The notes: a model not told the origin generated them from the letters alone. A stretch of DNA of 64,000 bases from Myxococcales bacterium (GCA_003170275.1 PNAM01000046.1:1-64000); one strand, 5' to 3'. Positions 1 through 8,311 are shown, counted from the stretch's first letter. Numbers and translations: made by a program.

Positions 1-1122
1 GACGAGATCGACAAGCTGGGCGCCGATTTTCGCGGTGACCCGTCGGCGGCGCTGCTCGAGGTGCTGGATCCCGAGCAGAACGTGAGCTTCCGCGATCACT
101 ACCTCGGCGTCGGCTACGATCTCTCGAAGGTGCTGTTCATCGCCACGGCCAACGCCACCGATCCGATCCCCAAGGCGCTGGCCGACCGCATGGAGATCAT
201 CCGCATCGCCGGCTACACCGAAGAGGAGAAGCTGGAGATCGCGCGCCGCCACATCGTGCCGCGCCAGCTCGAGGCGGCGGGGCTGGGGCCGCACGAGGTG
301 CGCTTTCAGCCGGCGGCGCTGCGCTCGATCGTGACCGACTTCACGCGCGAGGCGGGGCTGCGCGATCTCGAGCGGTTGGTGGCGCAGATCTGCCGCAAGG
401 TGGCGCGCAAGGTCGCCGAGTCGCACGACGCGGGCGCAAAAAATGGCCAGCCTACCGTCATCACCGCGCAGTCGCTGCGCAAGTATCTCGGCGCGCCGCA
501 CGCGCGGCTGGGGCAGGCCAACGAGATCGACGAGGTCGGCGCGGCGACGGGGTTGGCCTGGACGCCGTATGGCGGCGAGGTGCTGCGCGTGGAAGCGCAG
601 TGGATGCCGGGGCGCGGCACGCTGATCCTCACCGGGCAGCTCGGCGACGTGATGAAGGAGTCGGCGATGACGGCGCTGTCGTACGCGCGCGCGCAGGCGG
701 CCTCGCTGGGGCTCAAGGAAGGCTTCTACGCCGAGCGCGAGATCCACATCCACGTGCCGGCCGGCGCGGTGCCCAAGGATGGGCCGTCGGCGGGCGTGAC
801 CATGGCGTGCACGCTGGTGTCGATGCTCACCGGCACGCCGATCAAGCGCTCGGTCGCGATGACCGGCGAGATCACGCTGCGCGGGCGCGTGCTGCCGGTC
901 GGCGGGCTCAAGGAAAAGCTGCTCGCGGCGGCGCGCGCCGGGCTCGAGGTGGTGATCGTGCCCGAGGAGAACCGGCGCGACATCGAGGAGCTGGGTGAGC
1001 GCTCGCTCAAGGGCCTGCGGGTGATTTTTGCAAGGACGATGGACGACGTGTTGGGAGCGGCGCTCAAGCGAAAGGCCGTTCGGACGAAGCGGGGTTCAGA
1101 GGGGGAGCGATGGCTCAAGTAG
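1..1122 (+). CDS. lon: ATP-dependent protease Lon, C-terminal part (5' end outside window)
   Basis: Cytosolic AAA+ serine protease that degrades damaged and regulatory proteins. The reading frame is open from base 1 and enters at the Walker B segment DEIDKLG. It continues through the rest of the AAA+ module (sensor and arginine-finger region, ADRMEIIRI) and the full Lon protease domain. The catalytic dyad is visible: Ser in PKDGPSAG (codon 787-789) and Lys in GGLKEK (codon 916-918), 43 residues apart as in E. coli Lon. The tail after the protease domain is short and basic. The stop overlaps the next gene by 13 bases, so the two are probably translationally coupled. Which lon paralogue this is cannot be told without the N-terminus. 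Confidence 0.97.
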   Translation, partial: DEIDKLGADFRGDPSAALLEVLDPEQNVSFRDHYLGVGYDLSKVLFIATANATDPIPKALADRMEIIRIAGYTEEEKLEIARRHIVPRQLEAAGLGPHEVRFQPAALRSIVTDFTREAGLRDLERLVAQICRKVARKVAESHDAGAKNGQPTVITAQSLRKYLGAPHARLGQANEIDEVGAATGLAWTPYGGEVLRVEAQWMPGRGTLILTGQLGDVMKESAMTALSYARAQAASLGLKEGFYAEREIHIHVPAGAVPKDGPSAGVTMACTLVSMLTGTPIKRSVAMTGEITLRGRVLPVGGLKEKLLAAARAGLEVVIVPEENRRDIEELGERSLKGLRVIFARTMDDVLGAALKRKAVRTKRGSEGERWLK

Positions 1123-1799
1123 ACTTTCAGCACCGGGAAATTGCGATCAAGCTGGTCTACTACGGACCGGCCATGTCGGGGAAGACCACCAACCTGCAGC
1201 AGATCCATGCGCGCATGGATCCGCGGCGGCGCGGCAAGCTGCTCACCCTCGACACCAAGGAGGATCGCACGCTCTACTTCGATCTCCTGCCGCTCGCGTT
1301 CAAGTCCGTGTCGGGCATCACCTGCAAGGTCAAGCTGTTCACCGTGCCCGGCCAGGTCATCCACAACACTACCCGCAAGGTGGTGCTACAGGGCTGCGAC
1401 GGGGTGGCGTTCATCGCCGATTCGCAGATCGCCGAGACCAAGAACAACAATGAGTCATTCGCAAATTTGCGGCAGAACCTGAAAGAGAACAGGCTGGACG
1501 TAGAAGGAATCCCGATCGTCATCCAATTCAACAAGCGCGATCTCGCGAAGGTTCGCTCCGACGACGAGATCAAGCGCATCGCGCAGAAGGGGAAGGAGCC
1601 GATCTTCCCCGCGGTCGCGTTCAAGGGCGAGGGCGTGGTGGACACCTTCCTCGGGCTGGCGGCGGCGACCTGGGAGTCGCTCGAGACGCGCATGGGGCTC
1701 GGCTCCAAGCACGGCATCCCGCGCGCGGAGCTGCTCGGCGCGCTGTCCAAGCAGCTCGGCACCGATGTGTCGACGATCAAGCTGGAGGGCATCCGATAG
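1110..1799 (+). CDS. MglA-family Ras-like GTPase
   Basis: Small GTPase of the bacterial MglA family; the Myxococcus member controls motility polarity. The P-loop is GPAMSGKTTN (Lys about residue 25). The switch region carries TVPGQ, the MglA hallmark with Thr where Ras has Asp, and the base-recognition motif is NKRD. At 229 residues it is longer than MglA (about 195). The extra C-terminal part ends in a short helix-rich tail. The gene starts inside the end of lon and is followed 4 bases later by a histidine kinase, so the trio looks like one transcript. No MglB-type activator (roadblock domain) is next to it. The role in motility is inferred from family only. Confidence 0.9.
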   Translation: MAQVDFQHREIAIKLVYYGPAMSGKTTNLQQIHARMDPRRRGKLLTLDTKEDRTLYFDLLPLAFKSVSGITCKVKLFTVPGQVIHNTTRKVVLQGCDGVAFIADSQIAETKNNNESFANLRQNLKENRLDVEGIPIVIQFNKRDLAKVRSDDEIKRIAQKGKEPIFPAVAFKGEGVVDTFLGLAAATWESLETRMGLGSKHGIPRAELLGALSKQLGTDVSTIKLEGIR

Positions 1800-1803
1800 C
1801 ATC

Positions 1804-3024
1804 ATGAGGAGAGACGCCGCCCTCAACGTCGACGCGCCGGTAACGCTCGACGAGCTGCTCGACCGCAATTCGCGGGAGACGCTCGCGCAGGGAGCGCGCG
1901 ACCTGGGGGTGGAGATCTCGGTCACCGATCGCGATCAGCAGCGCATCGTCGGCGTGGCGCCGCCCAAGGAGGCGGACGCGGCGGAGGTCGACTACGATCA
2001 GGTCGTGCTCACCGCCGGCGGGCGGCTGTACGTGGTGGCGGTGATGATGCACGAGGGCGATGCGATCGGGCGCGTGGTGGTGGGGCCGTTCGCCGCGGAC
2101 GTCACCGAGGAGCACGCGGCCAAGACCGGCGCCCACCTGGTGCGCGTGGCCGACGCGTTCATCCTCGAGGGCATCAAGCGCGCGATGTCGGCGCGCATGC
2201 ACATGGCCACCGTCGAGGAGGCCAACCGCGAGCTGACCGAGAAGAACCGCCGGCTGGCCCAGGCGGTGGAGCGGCTGCAGGAGGCGGATCGCATCAAGTC
2301 CAACTTTCTGGCCACGGTGTCGCACGAGCTGCGCACTCCGCTCACGTCGGTGATCGGCTATTCCGAGATGCTGCTCGAAGGGATCGCCGGGGAGCTCAAC
2401 GAGGAGCAGCGCGAGTACGTGCGCACGGTGATGGAGAAGGGCGATCAGCTCCTGCAGCTGATCACCGGCATCCTCGACATCTCGCGCATGGAGGCCGGCG
2501 AGATGCGCTTCGAGCGCGCGCCGTTCGACATCGACGAGGTGGTGTCGATCGCGCTGTCGACCATCGCGCCGCACGCGCGCCGCAAGAAGCTGCACCTGCA
2601 GTGTGACCTTCAGCCGTCGCTGCCGGAGGTGCTCGGCGATCGCGACAAGATCCGCCAGGTGCTGCTCAACCTGCTCAACAACGCGGTCAAGTTCACGCCC
2701 GACGGCGGGCGCATCGAGATCACCGCCGAGATCGGCAAGCTCTTGCCCGAGAAGCCGGAGTCGACCGTGGCCGGCCTGCACATGACGGTGCACGACTCTG
2801 GGATCGGCGTGCCGGCCGAGCACCACAAGCGCATCTTCGATCCGTTCTATCAGGTCGACAACACGTCGACGCGCGAGTTCGGCGGGACCGGGCTCGGGCT
2901 CAACATCGTCAAACGATTCATCGAGGCGCACGGCGGGGCGGTGTGGGTGGAGAGCCAGGAGGGCAAGGGCGCCTATTTCCATTTCACGCTTCCGCTCGCG
3001 CCGCTGCCGCCGCAAGCCCCGTAG
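1804..3024 (+). CDS. sensor histidine kinase with N-terminal sensory domain
   Basis: Orthodox histidine kinase of 406 residues. The N-terminal ~130 residues have no membrane segment and look like a soluble PocR/GAF-like sensor; this assignment is tentative. A predicted coiled-coil linker follows (EEANRELTEKNRRLAQAVERL). Then come HisKA with the H-box FLATVSHELRTPL (His about residue 174) and HATPase_c with N box (NLLNNAVKFT), G1 (DSGIGV), F box (FDPFYQVD) and G2 (GGTGLGLNIVK). The ATG at 1804 lies 4 bases after the GTPase stop; a longer frame would run into that gene. No cognate receiver gene lies next to it. The coupling suggests it works with the GTPase, which is inference. Confidence 0.88.
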   Translation: MRRDAALNVDAPVTLDELLDRNSRETLAQGARDLGVEISVTDRDQQRIVGVAPPKEADAAEVDYDQVVLTAGGRLYVVAVMMHEGDAIGRVVVGPFAADVTEEHAAKTGAHLVRVADAFILEGIKRAMSARMHMATVEEANRELTEKNRRLAQAVERLQEADRIKSNFLATVSHELRTPLTSVIGYSEMLLEGIAGELNEEQREYVRTVMEKGDQLLQLITGILDISRMEAGEMRFERAPFDIDEVVSIALSTIAPHARRKKLHLQCDLQPSLPEVLGDRDKIRQVLLNLLNNAVKFTPDGGRIEITAEIGKLLPEKPESTVAGLHMTVHDSGIGVPAEHHKRIFDPFYQVDNTSTREFGGTGLGLNIVKRFIEAHGGAVWVESQEGKGAYFHFTLPLAPLPPQAP

Positions 3025-3027
3025 GCC

Positions 3028-4074
3028 ATGGACAGCTTTTTTCTCGAGCGCGTGGCGGCGATCGTCGCGCTGTTGTTGGGGTCGGCGTTCTTCGCCGGCG
3101 CGGAGACCGCGCTGTTCTCGCTCGGCCGCGTGTCGCGCGACACCCTCGCCACGCGCGAGGACAAGGGCTCCAAGCGGGTCATCCGGCTGCTCGGCAATCC
3201 GCGCCGGCTGATCGTCACCATCATCGTCTGCAACGAGGCCATCAACATCGCGACCTCGTCGCTGTCGGCCACGCTGGTCGCGCACCTGTTCCCGTATTGG
3301 CGCGAGGTGGTGCAGGTGATCGTCGCCGCGCTCTCGACCGTGCCGCTGCTGCTCCTCCTGGGCGAGATGACGCCCAAGTCGCTGGCCATCCGCATCGGCG
3401 AGCGCTGGGCGCGCGCGGTCTCGCTGCCGCTGTGGGGCGTGATGTACCTGATCACGCCGCTGCGCTGGATCCTCTCGCTGGTGGCGGGCGCGGTGCTGGC
3501 GCTGCTCGGCTCGCGGCAGATGAAGCCGAACGAGGGGCTGCGCGAAGAAGAGTTTCGCGCGCTGGTCGACGTCGGTTCCGAGGCGGGCGAGCTGCAGGTC
3601 GCCGAGCGGCGGCTGATCCACAACGTGTTCGAGTTCGGCGACACCACGGTCGGCAAGGTGATGACGCCGGGCGACAAGGTGTTCGCGCTGCCGTACGAGA
3701 TGCCGCTCGGCCGGCTGGTCGAGACGGTGGCCGGCGAGCGCTACTCGCGCGTGCCGATCTACAAGACGTCGAAGGGCACGCGCAAGAGCGGCGCGCCGCC
3801 GATCGAGGTGGTGGGCGTGCTGCTCGCCAAGGATCTGGTCGGCTACGCGCGCGGCCAGCTCGAGGGCCACACCATCGCCGATCTGTTGCACCCGCCGCTG
3901 TTCGTGCCGCGCACCACCAAGTGTGATCGGCTGTTCCGCGAGTTCCAGCGGCGCAAGACGCACATCGCGCTGGTGGTCGACGAGTACGGCCGGCTGGCCG
4001 GCCTGGTGACGATGGAGGACCTCCTCGAGGAGCTGTTCGGCGAGATCGCCGACGAGAAGGAGGCGCGCACGTGA
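3028..4074 (+). CDS. CNNM/DUF21 transporter-like membrane protein with CBS pair, no CorC_HlyC domain
   Basis: Membrane protein of the hemolysin-C/CNNM type, a family linked to Mg2+ or other divalent ion transport. The first ~180 residues form the DUF21 transmembrane domain, including the family-typical GEMTPKSLAIR stretch. A CBS pair follows (VMTPGDKVFALP...; LVVDEYGRLAGLVTMEDLLEEL). At 348 residues it stops right after the second CBS motif, so it lacks the CorC_HlyC domain present in its neighbour. It is preceded by 3 bases and ends in a GTGA overlap with the next gene. The pair probably works as partners or a heterodimer (inference). Confidence 0.88.
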   Translation: MDSFFLERVAAIVALLLGSAFFAGAETALFSLGRVSRDTLATREDKGSKRVIRLLGNPRRLIVTIIVCNEAINIATSSLSATLVAHLFPYWREVVQVIVAALSTVPLLLLLGEMTPKSLAIRIGERWARAVSLPLWGVMYLITPLRWILSLVAGAVLALLGSRQMKPNEGLREEEFRALVDVGSEAGELQVAERRLIHNVFEFGDTTVGKVMTPGDKVFALPYEMPLGRLVETVAGERYSRVPIYKTSKGTRKSGAPPIEVVGVLLAKDLVGYARGQLEGHTIADLLHPPLFVPRTTKCDRLFREFQRRKTHIALVVDEYGRLAGLVTMEDLLEELFGEIADEKEART

Positions 4075-5366
4075 ACCCGGTGTGGCACATGCTCACGCCG
4101 GCGTTCATCGTCTCGGGCTGCTGCCTGTTCGTCGAGATGTTCTTCGCGGCCAGCGAGCTGTCGGTGATCTCGTGCGATCGCATGGGCCTGCGCAAGGACG
4201 CGCAGGCGGGGCTGAGGGCGGCGCGGCTGCTCGAGAGCTTCCTCAACAACAAGCAGCGCTTCTTGGCGACCACGCTGGTGGGCACCCAGTTCTCGGTGGT
4301 GATCTCGACGGTGGTGATGACCTTCGCGCTGCACCACGTGAACCCGCACCGCGCCGAGCTGTACCTGCTGCTCGGGCTCACGCCGGTGACCGTGGTGTTC
4401 GGCGAGATCGTGCCCAAGGCGATCGGGCAGCAGCACGCGGACTGGGTGGCGCGCAAGATCGTCTTCCCGCTGTGGATCGCCTCGAAGGTGTTCTTGCCGC
4501 TGGTGTGGCTGCTCACGCGCTTCACCGGCTGGCTGACGCGCACGCTGCGGCTGCCCGAGCGCAAGCTGGTGACGCGCGAAGATCTCGAGCTGATGCTCAA
4601 GGGACCGGCCAACACGCGGGCGGGCGGCGAGATCACCGAAGGCGAGCGCAAGATGATCTCGCGCATCTTCGAGTTCACCGACACCACCGTGCACGACGTG
4701 ATGGTGCCGCTGTCCGACGTGGTGGCGCTGTCCGAGGACGCCGATCTCGATCTCGCCGCCAAGGAGATCGTCGACAAGCAGTACACGCGCTTCCCGGTCT
4801 ATCGGGAGCGCATCGATCGCATCGTCGGCACGGTGCACGCGTTCGATCTGTTGAAGGCGGGCCGGGAGAACACCAAGGTGGGCGCGATCGCGCGCGCGCC
4901 GATCTTCGTGCCCAAGAGCCAGGCGGCGGTCGATCTGCTGGTCGAGCTGCAGCGCGCGCGCCAGGGCATGGCGATCGTGGTCGATGAGTACGGCGGCGCG
5001 GTCGGCATCGCGACCATCGAGGACATCCTCGAGGAGATCGTCGGCGAGATCGAGGACGAGCACGACGTCGCGCCGCCCGCGATCCGCAAGGAGGCCGACG
5101 GCGTCTGGCGCGTCAACGCGCGTACGCCGGTGGCGGAGGTGAACCGGCTGTTACGCATCGAGCTGCCGGAAGGCGCCGACTACGAGAGCCTGGCCGGGTT
5201 GGTGCTGGACAAGCTCAAGCACATCCCGCGCGAAGGCGAGTCGGTGCGGTTCGGGGCAGTGCTGGTGAAGGTGACCAAGGCGTCGGAGCGGATGGTGGAG
5301 GAGATCCAGATTCGGATTGGGAGGCGGCGCAGCCCGGTTCGAGGGCCGGGAACGATTCCGGGGTAA
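4071..5366 (+). CDS. CNNM/CorC-type membrane protein (DUF21 - CBS pair - CorC_HlyC)
   Basis: Full-length paralogue of the preceding gene, 431 residues, starting at GTG 4071 in a 4-base overlap. It has the DUF21 membrane domain (residues ~1-190, with GEIVPKAIGQQHADW), a CBS pair (TTVHDVMVPLSDVVALS; IVVDEYGGAVGIATIEDILEEIVGEI) and a C-terminal CorC_HlyC domain (residues ~335-415, about RVNARTPVAEVNRLLRIELP). The family is linked to magnesium/cobalt efflux or tolerance, with adenosine nucleotide or Mg-ATP binding by CBS. The ending is Arg-rich. Two tandem copies of unequal architecture are the notable feature. Confidence 0.92.
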   Translation: MNPVWHMLTPAFIVSGCCLFVEMFFAASELSVISCDRMGLRKDAQAGLRAARLLESFLNNKQRFLATTLVGTQFSVVISTVVMTFALHHVNPHRAELYLLLGLTPVTVVFGEIVPKAIGQQHADWVARKIVFPLWIASKVFLPLVWLLTRFTGWLTRTLRLPERKLVTREDLELMLKGPANTRAGGEITEGERKMISRIFEFTDTTVHDVMVPLSDVVALSEDADLDLAAKEIVDKQYTRFPVYRERIDRIVGTVHAFDLLKAGRENTKVGAIARAPIFVPKSQAAVDLLVELQRARQGMAIVVDEYGGAVGIATIEDILEEIVGEIEDEHDVAPPAIRKEADGVWRVNARTPVAEVNRLLRIELPEGADYESLAGLVLDKLKHIPREGESVRFGAVLVKVTKASERMVEEIQIRIGRRRSPVRGPGTIPG

Positions 5367-5369
5367 GCT
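5364..5369 (+). promoter_or_regulatory. possible -10 box for the 44-aa gene
   Basis: TAAGCT lies 6 bases before ATG 5376 and overlaps the stop codon of the preceding gene. The same hexamer at 6-8 bases from a start recurs at 28531-28536 (minus) and 35403-35408. Alternatively the GGAG at 5370 acts as a ribosome site in a read-through transcript. Confidence 0.35.
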
Positions 5370-5375
5370 GGAGCC

Positions 5376-5510
5376 ATGTCCTTCGCCGAGATCTTCCTGC
5401 TCCTCAACTTCACCGCGCTGTGCGCCATCCTGGTCGTCCTCTGGCAAATCCGCGACCACCTGGTCCAGCGTCGCGGCGAGCTCCCCGCCGATCAGCGCGA
5501 AAAAAAGTAG
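5376..5510 (+). CDS. 44-residue single-span membrane peptide
   Basis: Short frame beginning at ATG 5376 and ending at TAG 5508-5510. The peptide opens MSFAEIFLLLNFTALCAILV, one hydrophobic helix. A charged cytoplasm-like tail follows, with the sequence QIRDHLVQRRGELPADQREKK. The charge pattern (Lys/Arg after the helix) fits an N-out, C-in single-span protein. It sits 9 bases after the CorC-like gene on the same strand, so it could be a small partner of those transporters. I do not recognise a family. Clean codon use and a plausible start support it; the short length limits confidence. Confidence 0.55.
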   Translation: MSFAEIFLLLNFTALCAILVVLWQIRDHLVQRRGELPADQREKK

Positions 5511-5532
5511 CGCAGATCAACGGCCGCCTCTC

Positions 5533-6195
5533 TCAGCCGGCCGGCGTGAACTGCGCCAGGTTCTCGATCCCCAGCGTCCGCTCGATCCCCGCGAGCTCCT
5601 CGACCACGTGCTCGAAGCCCTTGGGCCCGAACAGCTTGTGCTCCTGATCTTCCAGCTTGTCGCCCATCTCCTCGATCTCCTTCTTCCCCAGCAGATCGTG
5701 GAACGCGGGGAACAGCACGGTGTCCTCGCGCGCGGCGTGCGGGCGGTACATGCGGACGAACTGGCGAATCGGCTCGAGCGCTTGCTGATCCTTGCCGGCG
5801 GTCGGCGCCAGCCGCTCGATGGCGGCGGTCACCTTGCGGCCGGCGAGGTGCTGCTCGCGCAGGACCTTGACCAGCCCCGCCATCTGCGGGACGCGCGGGA
5901 ACACGAACTGCTCTTCGTTCTTCTCGTGATACTCCTCGATGAAGCGCGCCAGCAGGTTCGCCGCGGCGCCCAGCGCGCCAGGTGGTAGCGCGACGTGCGT
6001 CTCGATCCGGCGGCCGCACTCCTCGTAGATCAGCAGCACGCGGTCGAGCACGCCGTGCTCGCGCATCAGATCTTCGGTGGGCGAGATGCCTTCTTCCTTG
6101 GCGGGCTTGGCAGGCGCGGGCGCGGGCGCGGCGAGCAGGGTCGCGGGCACGAGCACTGCAGCAGCGGTCACGAACGATCGGCGGCTTCGGTCCAT
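5533..6195 (-). CDS. Tat-exported hemerythrin-domain protein
   Basis: Probable periplasmic di-iron or metal-binding hemerythrin (HHE) protein, 220 residues. The N-terminus MDRSRRSFVTAAAVLVPATL is a twin-arginine signal (SRRSF) followed by an Ala-rich cleavage region. The HHE helices show the expected ligand pattern: LMREHGVLDRVL, EEYHEKNEEQFVFP, LREQH and MYRPHAAREDTVLFPAFHDLL. Families of this kind bind O2, NO or sense iron, and none can be chosen here. The start is fixed by the Tat signal and by a TATAGT box 6 bases upstream on the minus strand, implying a leaderless message. The gene is divergent from larB. Confidence 0.88.
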   Translation of the reverse strand: MDRSRRSFVTAAAVLVPATLLAAPAPAPAKPAKEEGISPTEDLMREHGVLDRVLLIYEECGRRIETHVALPPGALGAAANLLARFIEEYHEKNEEQFVFPRVPQMAGLVKVLREQHLAGRKVTAAIERLAPTAGKDQQALEPIRQFVRMYRPHAAREDTVLFPAFHDLLGKKEIEEMGDKLEDQEHKLFGPKGFEHVVEELAGIERTLGIENLAQFTPAG

Positions 6196-6201
6196 GCGTC
6201 C

Positions 6202-6207
6202 ACTATA
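6202..6207 (-). promoter_or_regulatory. -10 box of the hemerythrin gene (leaderless)
   Basis: On the minus strand this reads TATAGT, 5 of 6 to the sigma-70 consensus, and ends 6 bases before ATG 6195. A transcript starting 7 bases downstream of the box would begin at or next to the start codon. Confidence 0.5.
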
Positions 6208-6229
6208 GGGCGGGCGGCGCCGACTTCCA

Positions 6230-6238
6230 TGCTATAGC
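6230..6238 (+). promoter_or_regulatory. extended -10 box of larB (leaderless)
   Basis: TGC-TATAGC ends 8 bases before GTG 6247. The TGN extension compensates for the absence of a clear -35. There is no Shine-Dalgarno sequence between the box and the start. Confidence 0.5.
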
Positions 6239-6246
6239 TTTCCGCC

Positions 6247-7014
6247 GTGGACCCCAAGGCGGTACGCAAGCTCCTCGAGTCGGTGCGCGGGGGCGAGACG
6301 TCGATCGACCAGGCGCTCGGCGAGCTGGCCGATCTGCCGTTTCGCGATCTCGGGTTCGCGCACGTCGATCATCACCGGCACCTGCGCACCGGCTTTCCGG
6401 AAGTCGTGCTCGGCCTGGGCAAGACGCGCGAGCAGATCGCCGCGATCGTCGGCGAGCTCGAGCGTACCGGCGCCAACGTGCTGGCCACGCGCATCGATCC
6501 GGACACCGCCGCGTTCGTGACCAACGCCGTTCCCGCCGCGCGCTACGAGGCGCAGGCGCGCGCGATCGTCATCGAGCAGCAGGCGATCGCGATCACCGGT
6601 CGCGGGCCGGTGTTGGTGGTGAGCGCCGGGACCAGCGATCTGCCGGTGGCAGAAGAGGCCGCGCTCACCGCGCGACTCGGCGGCAGCCAGGTCGAGCGGT
6701 TGTGGGACGTGGGGGTGGCGGGCATCCATCGTCTGCTCGGCCAGCGCGCGCTGCTCGAAGCCGCCGAGGTGATCGTGGTGGTCGCCGGGATGGAAGGAGC
6801 GCTCCCGTCGGTGGTCAAGGGGTTGGTGAGCCGGCCGGTGATCGCGGTGCCGACCTCGGTCGGCTATGGCGCGAGCTTCGGCGGGATCGCCGCGCTGCTC
6901 GGCATGCTCAACTCGTGCGCGTCGGGCGTAACGGTGGTGAACATCGACAATGGCTTCGGCGCCGGCTATGCGGCCGCGCTGATGAATCGTCGCCGCGAGA
7001 AGACCCATGAATAA
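6247..7014 (+). CDS. larB: LarB, pyridinium-3,5-biscarboxylic acid mononucleotide synthase
   Basis: First enzyme of nickel-pincer nucleotide (NPN) synthesis: carboxylates and hydrolyses nicotinic acid adenine dinucleotide. LarB resembles the PurE carboxylase in its C-terminal half. The 255-residue protein shows family features: an N-terminal segment with DLGFAHVDHHRHLRTGFPEVV, then VLVVSAGTSDLPVAEEA, WDVGVAGIHRLL, VVVAGMEGALPSVVKGLVSRPVIAVPTSVGYG, and NIDNGFGAGYAAA. The GTG start at 6247 follows a TATAGC box by 8 bases. Its end overlaps larC by 8 bases. Neither the sulfur transferase LarE nor the lactate racemase LarA is in the window. Confidence 0.93.
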   Translation: MDPKAVRKLLESVRGGETSIDQALGELADLPFRDLGFAHVDHHRHLRTGFPEVVLGLGKTREQIAAIVGELERTGANVLATRIDPDTAAFVTNAVPAARYEAQARAIVIEQQAIAITGRGPVLVVSAGTSDLPVAEEAALTARLGGSQVERLWDVGVAGIHRLLGQRALLEAAEVIVVVAGMEGALPSVVKGLVSRPVIAVPTSVGYGASFGGIAALLGMLNSCASGVTVVNIDNGFGAGYAAALMNRRREKTHE

Positions 7015-8296
7015 GCTGCAGGGCTGCGAGCTGTACTTCGATTGTTTCTCGGGCATCGCCGGCGACATGACGCTTGGCGCGCTGCTCGATCTCGGCGTTC
7101 CCGAATCCGCCATTCGCAGCGAGCTCGAGAAGCTGCCGGTCGCCGGCTATCGCTTCTGGCACGAACGCGTCAAGCGCGGCGCCCTCGCCGGCACCAAGGC
7201 GCACGTCGACATCGCAGCCGCGCACGATCACGCACACGATCACGCTCACGATCACGCGCACGATCACGCTCACGCGCACGATCACGATCACGCCCACGAA
7301 CAACAGCAGCACCACCACCACGACCACCCCCACCGCCACTACCGCGAAATCCGCGCCATGCTCCTCGCGGCGCTCGGTGGCGATGTCCTCACGCGCTCGC
7401 TCGCCATCTTCGACCGCATCGCCGCCGTCGAAGCGCATCTGCACGGCACGACGGTCGACGAGGTCGCGTTCCACGAGGTCGGGGCGGTCGACTCGATCGT
7501 CGACATCGTCGGCTCCGCCGCGGCGCTCGCCTGGCTGCGTCCGACCCGCATCACCTCTCGCCGCGTCCCGCTCGGAGGTGGGCACGTCCACACCGCGCAC
7601 GGGGTGCTTCCGGTTCCCGCGCCCGCCACGCTCGAGCTGCTCACCGGGGCCGAGGTCGAAGCCGGCCGCGACAGCGAGGGCGAGCTGACCACGCCGACCG
7701 GCGCCGCCATCCTCGCCGCGAGCGTCAGCGCCTACGGTCCGATGCCGCCGCTCACGTTGGTCGGCATCGGTTGGGGCGCGGGCGATCGCGAGCTGACCGA
7801 TCGACCGAACCTGTTGCGCGTCGTCGCCGGCCAGCCGCAGCTCACCGAGCACACCGGCGACGTGCTGGTGATCGAGGCCAACGTCGACGACATGAGCCCC
7901 GAATTGTGCGAGCCGCTGTTCGAGGCGCTGTTCGCTGCGGGGGCGCTCGACGTGTGGCTGCAGAACATCGTGATGAAGAAGGGTCGGCCGGCGTTCCTGG
8001 TCTCGGCCCTGTGCGACGAGTCGACCCGCGAGGCGGTCACCGCGGCGCTGTTTGAGGAGTCGACCACCATCGGCATTCGCCACCACGCGATGTCGCGCAC
8101 CGTGCTCGAGCGCGAGTTCGTCGAGGTGGCCACGCCGTGGGGCGTGGTCCCGATCAAGGTCGCCCGTCGCGCAGCCGGCGCCCCAGTGGTCAACGCAGCG
8201 CCCGAATACGAGGTCTGCCGCCAGCTCGCGCGCGCCCACAGCGTGCCGGTCAAGACGGTCTATCTGGCCGCGCTCGGCGAGTTCTATCGTCGCTAA
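7007..8296 (+). CDS. larC: LarC, nickel insertion protein of NPN cofactor synthesis
   Basis: CTP-dependent nickel-inserting cyclometallase that completes the NPN cofactor. The 429-residue protein begins with the family signature YFDCFSGIAGDMTLGALLDLGV. A His-rich metal-binding insert occupies residues ~72-110 (repeated HDHA units, then HHHHDHPH). The family core follows: EVAFHEVGAVDSIVDIVG, TPTGAAILA, and the C-terminal ferredoxin-like part VIEANVDDMSPELCEPLFEALF. In some Lactobacillus strains larC is read by a frameshift as LarC1/LarC2; here it is one continuous frame. It overlaps larB by 8 bases, so both are probably made together. Confidence 0.94.
   Translation: MNKLQGCELYFDCFSGIAGDMTLGALLDLGVPESAIRSELEKLPVAGYRFWHERVKRGALAGTKAHVDIAAAHDHAHDHAHDHAHDHAHAHDHDHAHEQQQHHHHDHPHRHYREIRAMLLAALGGDVLTRSLAIFDRIAAVEAHLHGTTVDEVAFHEVGAVDSIVDIVGSAAALAWLRPTRITSRRVPLGGGHVHTAHGVLPVPAPATLELLTGAEVEAGRDSEGELTTPTGAAILAASVSAYGPMPPLTLVGIGWGAGDRELTDRPNLLRVVAGQPQLTEHTGDVLVIEANVDDMSPELCEPLFEALFAAGALDVWLQNIVMKKGRPAFLVSALCDESTREAVTAALFEESTTIGIRHHAMSRTVLEREFVEVATPWGVVPIKVARRAAGAPVVNAAPEYEVCRQLARAHSVPVKTVYLAALGEFYRR
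7222..7335 (+). repeat. in-gene His/Asp codon repeat in larC
   Basis: Tandem CACGATCACGCN-like units encode alternating His-Asp and His-Ala, followed by a run of His codons. It is coding, in frame, and belongs to the LarC metal-binding insert. Regular base repetition makes it prone to length change. Confidence 0.75.
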
Positions 8297-8302
8297 ATCA
8301 CA

Positions 8303-8311
8303 TGGTATAGT
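8303..8311 (+). promoter_or_regulatory. extended -10 box before the PAS kinase-like gene
   Basis: TGG-TATAGT, 5 of 6 to consensus with the TGN extension, just after the larC stop. It ends 11 bases before ATG 8323, leaving at most a few bases of leader. Confidence 0.45.

Noticed and set aside
1777..3963. 728-codon open frame on the minus strand
   Set aside because: His/Arg/Leu/Asp-rich product without recognisable domains, exactly antisense to the kinase and CBS genes. This is a composition artefact of GC-rich codon use.
7222..7335. CRISPR-like regular repeats
   Set aside because: The units are in-frame His-Asp codons inside larC, without spacers, and the LarC family is known to have His-rich inserts.
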